From assembly GCA_045222295.1 (NCBI GenBank), contig JBGUXP010000001.1, positions 60,275 through 124,274 of the forward strand: 64,000 nucleotides of DNA, in the 5' to 3' direction. Source of the stretch: Colimorpha sp045222295 (GTDB taxonomy: Bacteria; Bacteroidota; Bacteroidia; Bacteroidales; P3). Both the position numbers and the translations under genes were made by a program. Below, in pieces: positions 37,747-44,802 of the stretch; the first letter of the stretch is position 1; every line of letters starts with the position of its first letter. Under the pieces are notes generated by a model. The model had not been told where the DNA came from, made no database searches, and saw only the letters and a program-made list of their open reading frames with translations.

Positions 37747-38627
37747 TTATTCAAAATCAACGACAATTGCGGTATATCGTCCTGCATCCTTATCATAGTT
37801 TGCTTTATAGACGCCTGACTTAATAGTCTTTCCTAGATCTTCAATGTTTATATCATATTTTATGGCAAGATAACCATCACTTGTTATTCCATTGTTATCA
37901 TCATGCGGTATTATTATCATGTGGTTCTTGTAAAGTTGTACATCGGAATTCACGCGATACCCCTCGGGAAGCTGATCTTTTAGGAAACGTATGATAAGAC
38001 AAAGCCCAGGAAAATCTCACCACAATCAATAGATGTTGTTCCCTTGGGCATTGGAGGAACTAGTGGTTTGGGGGTTAGCGATGGCCAATGCCATTCAAAG
38101 TGGATATGTCCGTCAATGTAGGTTGGATGTATCAAGCCAGCCTGAGCGTTTGCGTATATAGCAGTATTATCCACCATTCTGTTTTCCTTAAAGAATGCAA
38201 TGTCGTCATCTTCTTGGCATAGCTTCTTGAGCTCCGCCAGAGATATTTTGCTGGATTTTGCGCCATCTTTCAACACTGATAGGTCATCTTCATTTTGAGG
38301 TGCTGTTTTTGCGTTGTTTGAAGCTTGCAGCAAATCAGGATTGGCGACTTCTTCTTTGTCGCAGCTGAAGATTAACGCAGTTGTTTTGGCGAAAGCCTCT
38401 TCTCCTAAGGCAACAACATCGTAAGTAACCTGATTATGGACCACCATTGACAGAATGTTGATTCTTCCTCTATAATAGGTGCATTCCAGAGATGCCACCT
38501 TCACGGTGTGCTCCGTAGCAGACAAAACATTGTATGCAATGCCTCCTTCTTCAAAATACTGAGCCGAAACATTGGATGATAAGCATAGCAAGAACGCCCC
38601 TGCAAAAAAGTAGATGAATTATTTCAT
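37747..38627 (-). pseudogene. Chimeric pseudogene: BspA-like N-terminus joined to a lipoprotein body
   Basis: Reading from ATG 38627, the frame meets TAA at codon 3 (38621-38619), where the intact BspA-like gene has a Lys-Leu pair. It then continues FIYFFAGAFLLCLSSNVSAQ and matches the BspA-like protein down to LGEEAF. Here it jumps to AKTTALIFSCDKEEV, which looks like the end of a lipoprotein signal peptide with its lipobox. The body continues to a stop at 37982-37980, but the next frame (LPEGYRVNSDVQLYKN to VVDFE, stop 37749-37747) fits as its continuation. One frameshift therefore separates the two parts. The locus is broken by a nonsense codon and a frameshift. Confidence 0.75.
38392..38627 (-). 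repeat. Direct repeat, copy 2 (front of the chimeric pseudogene)
   Basis: Second copy of the segment at 36777-37011. The junction with unrelated sequence lies at about 38392, just after the GAAAGCCTCTTCTCCTAAGG stretch shared by both copies. Confidence 0.85.
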
Positions 38628-38648
38628 AATAGGGATTGTTAAGTAGAA

Positions 38649-39857
38649 TTATCTATATCGTTGTCCGTATTGTTTCTTTGCTTCAAGCAGTTCGCGATAA
38701 TCACCAAGGAAATTTGAAGTGTAAACAATCTGTTTGTCGGGTGACAGCAAGTAATACTTCGGCAAAATCCTCATCTCGAGCAGGGTGCTGATACCCTTTG
38801 CAGAGTAGGTATACCCTCCGGCATTAAATCTTTTGGTGACTTCATTTATTTTGACGATATTGTCAGACAAAGGGTTTATACTGATAACTTGTATGCCTTC
38901 GGCATCCAGGACAAATCCCTGCGGTGTTTTACGGTCCCTGTCAACGGTCTGCAGCCATTGATAGCAGGATTTACATCCAAAAGACCAAAAATCCAACAAA
39001 ACCCATCCTTCAAAATCTGCCAAAGTCGTCGTGTCGCCATGCAGGTCGATTAACGGGTACTGAAGCAGACTGTCGGAAATCTCGGAAACTCCCGTATGGT
39101 TAATCGTCACGGAGTAGGGAGGGTTGCTGTCGTCATGAAAAGAATAATGCGAGTATTTTTCATCTTCAATATTAAAAATGTCATTGTATATGCTATCTCT
39201 TACATCAAAGTTATAATCAAGCCAGTATTCCTCTTTCCACGCCCTGTTGTTTTCCACATCCATCGGTAATGCGCAAATATAATCCACAACCCGAGTAAGC
39301 GTATTATAGTAGTAGTTGACTTCATGATAAAAAGGAATGTCGTATTTCCTAGTGGAGTCATTATAAAAATGTGTATGATTACTTATATGCGTCAACACTT
39401 TATAGGGATCTCCATTCAGGATGGTGTCGCGCACTGACTTAAACCCAATACTCTCTTTTGGAAACAGAAAAGGACGAAACCATTCACATCGTCGGGTAAT
39501 ACAGTTACTGTACTCTGATTTGTAGAAGCCCCCCTTTCTTTTTCCCACCATGATATCGCGGTTGTCATCGTCCACAAAAACAACCGTTTTCTTGGTAAAC
39601 TGATAAGAGCCCCCGTCGGTAAAATACATCTTTGCCTGTGGGGTCCGTACTAGGGAATAGACAAAGGTCTTAGAATCATCCTCCAGTGGACGGGACAACA
39701 CCCGTATATAAAGATTGTCTGTTTCCTTGATGGGTTTCATGATAACATTGACCCAATAGGACATTGCAGAGAATGCCCCGTATTCTTTTGCTGCAACTCC
39801 CTGCGAAGATAGGGAAAGTACACCAATTAATATTATTGGAATAGTTATTCGGTTCAT
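38649..39857 (-). CDS. Secreted thioredoxin-like protein
   Basis: 402 aa. Signal peptide ending GVAAK. The C-terminal third, from about residue 265, is a thioredoxin/TlpA-like domain with LLDFWSFGCKSCYQWLQ (CxxC motif CKSC) and a later ILPKYYLLSPDKQIVY segment with the cis-proline region. The N-terminal two thirds is an unrecognised beta-rich domain. It probably acts in the periplasm or at the surface in thiol exchange. It is AT-rich and lies 21 nt upstream of the chimeric pseudogene. Confidence 0.75.
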   Translation of the reverse strand: MNRITIPIILIGVLSLSSQGVAAKEYGAFSAMSYWVNVIMKPIKETDNLYIRVLSRPLEDDSKTFVYSLVRTPQAKMYFTDGGSYQFTKKTVVFVDDDNRDIMVGKRKGGFYKSEYSNCITRRCEWFRPFLFPKESIGFKSVRDTILNGDPYKVLTHISNHTHFYNDSTRKYDIPFYHEVNYYYNTLTRVVDYICALPMDVENNRAWKEEYWLDYNFDVRDSIYNDIFNIEDEKYSHYSFHDDSNPPYSVTINHTGVSEISDSLLQYPLIDLHGDTTTLADFEGWVLLDFWSFGCKSCYQWLQTVDRDRKTPQGFVLDAEGIQVISINPLSDNIVKINEVTKRFNAGGYTYSAKGISTLLEMRILPKYYLLSPDKQIVYTSNFLGDYRELLEAKKQYGQRYR

Positions 39858-39958
39858 ATTTTAACGATTTAAAGGGGAACCGAAAATAACCTGAAGAATG
39901 GTCATCTTTAGCCCCCCTATTTTTACATTATTCTTTATTGATTCTTTCTTCCAATCTA

Positions 39959-40627
39959 TTAAGCTGAATGCAATTTACCATATAGACCTATTAAAGCCAC
40001 TAATATTGAAACTGCCGGTCCAAGAATAACCTCCCACGCATCCTTTTCCGTTTTTTCACAACGAGGTACAATTTTCGGATCATTCGACGGTGGACAAGCA
40101 CTACAATCTTTTCCTATTTTTTTACATCCTTCCGAACAATCTGTACCCTTGCACGTAATAAAGCTCCATGACTGAGCGCCGCTATTGTCTGGCTTTCCCT
40201 TCATGTAATATTTGATGGCTCCGCCTTCCTTTGATTTAATTATATCAAAACAAAAAAGGTTATAAGACGAGCCTTCCTCAATATTAAAGAATGAAATTTG
40301 CAAGGCCGGGAAATCCTTATCTCCCCAAACGTCATCATCCACAACGGATATATACTCATAAACATAATCTTTTCCAAGTAAAGAGTCCACAACTGGAGAG
40401 AACATCTTCTCGAATTCATCTCTGCTAAAAGTCAAGTTGATTTCATTTGCCTCTTTATCAAAATACGCAATTTCAATACTTTCTGAACCTGCAGATTCTC
40501 CTTTCCTTGTAAAAGTCTGGTCTTCTACCGAAGGGGAAGACTTCTCACATGCAACATAAAAAGCGCTCATTCCGACCAAAGCTATTGTTACAATGGCCAT
40601 TGAGATTAGTTTAATCTTTTTCTCCAT
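39959..40627 (-). CDS. Hypothetical lipoprotein with cysteine-rich stretch and C-terminal hydrophobic segment
   Basis: 222 aa from ATG 40627 (MEKKIKLIS). Lipobox SAFYVAC (Cys27). Near residues 150-185 there are seven cysteines in CKGTDCSEGCKKIGKDCSAC and one following. The end has a hydrophobic segment AVSILVALIGLYG. I do not recognise the family. An in-frame longer start at 40663 adds residues encoded by AT-rich leader and was not used. A structured leader or ncRNA region with its own promoter lies directly upstream. Confidence 0.65.
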   Translation of the reverse strand: MEKKIKLISMAIVTIALVGMSAFYVACEKSSPSVEDQTFTRKGESAGSESIEIAYFDKEANEINLTFSRDEFEKMFSPVVDSLLGKDYVYEYISVVDDDVWGDKDFPALQISFFNIEEGSSYNLFCFDIIKSKEGGAIKYYMKGKPDNSGAQSWSFITCKGTDCSEGCKKIGKDCSACPPSNDPKIVPRCEKTEKDAWEVILGPAVSILVALIGLYGKLHSA

Positions 40628-40989
40628 TTTAAATAGTTTTACTAGTTTTAAATGTGTTGTCACCTATTTTTGTGCTGCGTGGCAGGAAGGCAACCTTCTC
40701 CTAACACACAATAAAGATAGCCTTTCTGCGTTGTCCTCTTTGTAAAGACCTCTTTACGCCTTGGGTGTTCGATGGCAGGGCAAGTGAATGAACTGCTAAT
40801 TCCAAGACACTTTCCCTGTGGTGCACCCTCATTTTTTCCGTCCCGTCGCAACGGCACACGCTTGCGACGGGACTTTGTTCATAAATACATCATTCCTTTC
40901 TTGTCGGGTTTAATGGACTCCCTGTTTCGTTTCTCTTGTCCGCAAGGGGGCGAAGGAGTCCTTCTCGACCCTCCTGCGGGCTTGCAAAA
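40628..40989 (-). ncRNA. Structured leader or small RNA candidate
   Basis: A strong minus-strand promoter at 41025-40996 faces about 360 nt without a supported gene. The transcript can form: an outer stem CCGCA.../...TGCGG near 40980-40940 enclosing GAAGGA-C-TCCTTC; a 10-bp hairpin CCCGTCGCAA/TTGCGACGGG near 40872-40843; and a GAAGG/CCTTC hairpin near 40695. It ends at the start of the lipoprotein gene, so it may be a long 5' leader of that gene or a separate RNA. I match it to no known RNA family. Confidence 0.4.
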
Positions 40990-40995
40990 CGGATG

Positions 40996-41025
40996 CAAAG
41001 ATACGAACTTTTCCAGTGCAAGCAA
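40996..41025 (-). promoter_or_regulatory. Promoter facing the structured leader region
   Basis: On the minus strand, TTG (41025-41023) and TATCTTTG (41003-40996) are separated by 19 nt, and the -7 box is followed by CATCCG as at the tRNA-Asp promoter. It is among the best promoter matches in the window. Confidence 0.7.
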
Positions 41026-41396
41026 GCATTTGGGTCACTTTTTCTATAACTTTTTATGGGAAGAGTGAGAATCAGAGATATACACCCAGGAAAAAATCGT
41101 CTCACACTGCAAAGAACCGCCATTTCCCAGCACAAACGGGCGTTTGTACACATGAATTATCATACCATCCGATAGAAACATACCGATACATTTCTTGCGT
41201 TTTCATCCAAGGTGTTGCATTTATTAGTTGAACTTAAGAATGGTTAAATAATGTTAAAAAACACACCTGGGTGGATTTTTGGGGTCAATGGTGGTTATTA
41301 TATATATGAGAGGGGATGATTTTTTTGATATTGTTAGAGTAACCCAATGTGCCATTAAAGCCTATTAACTAAATATATTCTTCCAAAACTTCTTTG
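41026..41396. other. AT-rich gap without a gene
   Basis: About 370 bp on both strands with no supported coding region. It ends with the plus-strand terminator at 41397-41428, which has no visible gene to serve. Confidence 0.5.
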
Positions 41397-41428
41397 AGCC
41401 ACCCAATTCAATGAGGGTGGCTTTTTTT
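41397..41428 (+). terminator. Orphan intrinsic terminator
   Basis: AGCCACCC (41397-41404) pairs with GGGTGGCT (41415-41422) around a 10-nt loop and is followed by a T-run to 41428. The direction is plus. The nearest plus-strand gene upstream ends more than 10 kb away, so it points to an unannotated plus-strand transcript. Confidence 0.75.
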
Positions 41429-41475
41429 ATTATAATGGAAAGATTCTGAGAGGCATAAACCACTTACCTTTTCCT

Positions 41476-41519
41476 TATCAACTCCCTATCAACTCCTACC
41501 GTGGTAGGAGTTGATAGGG
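41476..41519. repeat. TATCAACTCC 11-bp repeat with long perfect hairpin
   Basis: TATCAACTCC occurs at 41476-41485 and again 11 bp later at 41487-41496. CCCTATCAACTCCTACC (41484-41500) is then repeated inverted at 41503-41519, giving a 17-bp perfect palindrome with a 2-nt centre. It lies between the orphan terminator and the end of the O-antigen ligase gene and may be the latter's terminator or a REP-like element. Confidence 0.8.
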
Positions 41520-41547
41520 AAAAAACAGGGGGATCGTAGCCGTTTTC

Positions 41548-43146
41548 CTACTCTTTTGGAGCAACCGAATCCGTCCGGAAGGCCATGAACCAAGTGGAGA
41601 AGAGAATACCTGCGAGGGAGTCAAGGGTGTTCTCGGTGAGGCAGGAGACAAGGATGGCAACCGTCCATGCGACCATCCACAAAGGCTGGCGACGCAGCGC
41701 AGGAGCGGCGCGCAGGAAGAAGAACGCCAGCAGCAGGAAGGCAGGAATACCCAACAACGCTATCAGGGTAAGATATTCATTGTGGGGCATCAGACGACTG
41801 CCCTGCAGAGGGGATTGAGTAGCCTGGAAGTCGTCCTCCAAGGCCAACTCCAAGTCGCCGGTACCTACACCCATCCAGGGATACTGCCCGATGACATGCA
41901 ACGATGCCCGCCATAGTTCATAGCGTTGCAACATAGAGAACCCCTCGACAGCTCGGTAGCTGCGATAGCTCTCGTACTCGAAGAAGATGACATAGAGCAT
42001 CTTCTGGGGCATCGAGCCATGTTCGTAGACAGGATTGGTCACCCCACGTCCCACCTCCTCGACCTGACCATCGGTAAGGGCCGCAACTCCCGCGCTATCC
42101 TTGGTGAGCCCAAGGGCATTGAGGTAGCGCACCAAGGCTGCCTTGACACTATAGCCCGAGGCGGTGAGGCTGTCGAGCGGCACGGAGCTGCGCTGCGGCC
42201 ATGCGATAGCCAACTCATCATCGCAGAGATAGTTGTGCAAGTAGTTGCCATTCTCCAACAAACCATCCTGAAGGTGCTGGTAGGGACGACCGTTGACGGT
42301 GAGAGGCTTCAATGGTTCGGTAGCGAGGGGCGAGAGGCGGTAGTAGGCGCAATATTCGACTGCCACATAGGCTACAACCCCTCCCACTGCAACAATCCAC
42401 ACCGTCAACCAAAGCCAACGGCGGCGCAAGTGTAAGATAACCACCAACGAAGCCACCAGCAGCACGACAAAGGCCGTATAGGAACGCAGGATGAGAAGAA
42501 ATGACAAGAACCAAAGAATCAATGCAACACCGACAATCCAATGGACCGTCGGCATCCTGCCGGCAAGATGATTACATGGGCTTATTATGATACCGGCAAA
42601 GCGACGTCGTCCCAAAGAACTTATAATTAGGAACAGCACCACACAGAGATTGAGGGAGAAGCGGATATGGGAGATGAAGGGAACGATGTCGCGGTAAGGC
42701 AGGTCGGGAATGGTGAGCCAGCGCACAAGACCTATGACAGTAACAACAAAGACTGTACCTATATAAACAAAGAGAATAGTGGTTCGGGCACGTCCTTCGG
42801 GTGGACGGGTAGTAAGCACCACCAGAGGCACTACCAACCAAGGGAGTAGCCTTTCTATCACATGCAAACCTGTCGGGAGGCTCGAAGTCCATAGCAGTCC
42901 TACAACATGCAGGAGGAACAGCGCCACAACAGCATGCAGCAGACGACTCTCGCGAGCCATACGCCATTTCTCGCACCAAGCCAATGGACCATTGCTCCCT
43001 CTCGGTCGCGACCAGCCATCGAGCACCCAGTTGGCTAACAGCAATGGCCAAACGACGTTGGACATGCCGATGGAAGTGACCATGCAGCCTCCCAACAGGG
43101 CCAACAGGGTCAGGTATATCTTCCTATGAGTTTTCTCTGGAAGCAT
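41548..43146 (-). CDS. O-antigen ligase family membrane protein
   Basis: 532 aa with about 12 membrane segments and a large periplasmic loop in the C-terminal half, between roughly residues 275 and 425. The sequence GVGTGDLELALEDDF with SRLMPHNEYLTLIALLG near residues 425-465 is the Wzy_C/WaaL-type signature. It would join polymer to lipid A core, or polymerise repeat units. A GCCGGC-type repeat (42543-42565) is translated in frame as LAGRMPTV in a loop. It lies 30 nt downstream of the S41 protease gene. Confidence 0.8.
   Translation of the reverse strand: MLPEKTHRKIYLTLLALLGGCMVTSIGMSNVVWPLLLANWVLDGWSRPRGSNGPLAWCEKWRMARESRLLHAVVALFLLHVVGLLWTSSLPTGLHVIERLLPWLVVPLVVLTTRPPEGRARTTILFVYIGTVFVVTVIGLVRWLTIPDLPYRDIVPFISHIRFSLNLCVVLFLIISSLGRRRFAGIIISPCNHLAGRMPTVHWIVGVALILWFLSFLLILRSYTAFVVLLVASLVVILHLRRRWLWLTVWIVAVGGVVAYVAVEYCAYYRLSPLATEPLKPLTVNGRPYQHLQDGLLENGNYLHNYLCDDELAIAWPQRSSVPLDSLTASGYSVKAALVRYLNALGLTKDSAGVAALTDGQVEEVGRGVTNPVYEHGSMPQKMLYVIFFEYESYRSYRAVEGFSMLQRYELWRASLHVIGQYPWMGVGTGDLELALEDDFQATQSPLQGSRLMPHNEYLTLIALLGIPAFLLLAFFFLRAAPALRRQPLWMVAWTVAILVSCLTENTLDSLAGILFSTWFMAFRTDSVAPKE
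42543..42565 (-). repeat. GCCGGC-type repeat in frame in the O-antigen ligase gene
   Basis: GGACCGTCGGCATCCTGCC and the following GGCA form the same element as at 23921-23942 and 59103-59124, in the opposite orientation to 23921. In this minus-strand gene it encodes part of HLAGRMPTVHW. Confidence 0.7.
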
Positions 43147-43176
43147 TGTTTATATTTTCCAAGGCCCTTAAGCTCC

Positions 43177-44802
43177 TTATTTCTTTTTTGAAATCTCCTC
43201 GAGGGCACGCAGCACCACCTTGTCTGTCTTTAGGGCACCTTCAAGGCGGCCGGCATCATAATAGTAGCGGTTGAGGATTTCGCCCTTCAGCATCTCACAG
43301 ACCTCGTCACGGTGCTTTTGGAGGTCGTCTTCCTTCTCGGCGGCCAGACGCGTCTCCATCTCCTTAAGCTGTTGCTCGATTGCCTCGCCGTACTTCTCCT
43401 GCTTGGCCACATCGCGCAACTCCTTGATGACTCGCTCGGTAACGGTGTTATAGGAGAGATTCTTCTCCTTGAGGAAGCGACAGAAGTCGGCATAGAGCTC
43501 GTTGCTAATTTCAAAATCACGAGCAGGGGCTATATCCTTGTGCGTACGATAGTAAAGTGTGGCATAGTCGAACACCAAAAACTTTTGTGCCAAGGCGATT
43601 CCAAGATTAGACATGTACTCAGGTTCCACCTCAATGTCGGGCTCGATGCCGAAACCGTCGTAGACGATACGACCCGCCTTAGTCTTGAAAGCGGTCTTGA
43701 GGGAGTCAGGCACCTTGAGGGCTCGGCCATTCTCGTCACGGTGACTATAGTCGATGGCTTGGATACAGCGACCACTGGGAATATAGTATTTGGAGACCGT
43801 AACCTTCATCTGGCTATTGTAGGGCATCGGCAGGATATTCTGCACCAATCCCTTGCCATAGCTTCGCTGACCGATAATAACGGCGCGGTCGAGATCTTGC
43901 AAGCTACCGCTGACAATCTCACTGGCCGATGCCGAGCCACCGTCGATAATTACGGCCAAAGGTATCTCAGTGTCCTCGGGCTGCAGGCGGGTGTAACTCT
44001 TCATGTTCTTGGCTGCCACCTTGCCCTTGGTCTCCACCACCAGCACCCCACGGTGCACCCAGATGTTAACGATATCGACAGCCTCGTTCATCAGACCTCC
44101 GCCATTGCCACGCAGGTCGAGAATAACGCCCTTCATGGTTGGTTTTTCCTTCTTAAGTCGCACAAAAGCCTCGCGCACATTCTTGGCAGCATCGGTAGTA
44201 AACTCATCGAGTTTGATATAGCCGACATCCTCCTTGTCACCAACAAAACCTGAATAGGGCACATTGGGGAGTTTTATCTCTCTACGCGTAAGGGTGCGCT
44301 CGAAGACCTTGCCGTCGCGCTCAAGTTTGAGTGTCACCTGAGTGCCCGCCTGGCCTCGCATTGCGCTGCTCACATCGGGGGTCTTCTTCCCCTTGGTGCT
44401 CACGCCATTGACCTCTAGGATACGATCGCCGGCCTTGAGGCCAGCCTCGTCGGCGGGCAACCCTTTGTAAGGTTCGGAGACGAGGATAGAGTCGCCACGC
44501 TGTACGATAAGGGCCCCCACGCCGCCATATTCTCCCAACAACTGCAACTTCACATCCTCGATGTCACTCTCGGGGAAATAATTGGTATAGGGATCCAGCG
44601 ACCCCAGCATAGCGTCGATGGCCACCTTGATGGTCTTTCCGGGGTCAACATCGTCGACATAGTTCTGGTTGAGGTTTTTGTACACCGACGAAAAAATCTC
44701 GAGGTTTTTGGAAATCTCGAACCCACGGTCAGTGGTTTGTGCATGCAGCGGTCCGACAAGTCCAACGAGTCCGACAAATCCGACAATAAATTTCTTTCTC
44801 AT
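43177..44802 (-). CDS. S41 family C-terminal processing peptidase
   Basis: 541 aa. Signal peptide ending PLHAQ, PDZ domain at about residues 85-165 (LKAGDRILEVNG), and catalytic core with Ser292 (GGSASASEI) and Lys317 (GQRSYGKGLVQ), the Ser-Lys dyad of the CtpA/Tsp family. A periplasmic protease that trims or degrades exported proteins. The hydrophobic core of its signal peptide, FVGLVGLVG, is encoded by 9-bp repeats (44751-44786). Its start overlaps the antiporter stop by 4 nt. Confidence 0.92.
   Translation of the reverse strand: MRKKFIVGFVGLVGLVGPLHAQTTDRGFEISKNLEIFSSVYKNLNQNYVDDVDPGKTIKVAIDAMLGSLDPYTNYFPESDIEDVKLQLLGEYGGVGALIVQRGDSILVSEPYKGLPADEAGLKAGDRILEVNGVSTKGKKTPDVSSAMRGQAGTQVTLKLERDGKVFERTLTRREIKLPNVPYSGFVGDKEDVGYIKLDEFTTDAAKNVREAFVRLKKEKPTMKGVILDLRGNGGGLMNEAVDIVNIWVHRGVLVVETKGKVAAKNMKSYTRLQPEDTEIPLAVIIDGGSASASEIVSGSLQDLDRAVIIGQRSYGKGLVQNILPMPYNSQMKVTVSKYYIPSGRCIQAIDYSHRDENGRALKVPDSLKTAFKTKAGRIVYDGFGIEPDIEVEPEYMSNLGIALAQKFLVFDYATLYYRTHKDIAPARDFEISNELYADFCRFLKEKNLSYNTVTERVIKELRDVAKQEKYGEAIEQQLKEMETRLAAEKEDDLQKHRDEVCEMLKGEILNRYYYDAGRLEGALKTDKVVLRALEEISKKK
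44751..44786 (-). repeat. Nine-base array forming the S41 signal peptide core
   Basis: Plus-strand units GTCCGACAA, GTCCAACGA, GTCCGACAA and ATCCGACAA run from 44751 to 44786. Each encodes the tripeptide V-G-L or V-G-F, so repeat number sets the length of the hydrophobic segment. Confidence 0.75.

Noticed and set aside
40772..41068. A 98-codon plus-strand frame in the ORF-poor region
   Set aside because: It has no family resemblance and no promoter, and it runs through hairpins and a minus-strand promoter. Considered chance.
40890..41153. An 87-codon minus-strand frame over the same region
   Set aside because: It begins upstream of the promoter and contains it, so it could not be translated from that transcript. 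No recognisable motif.
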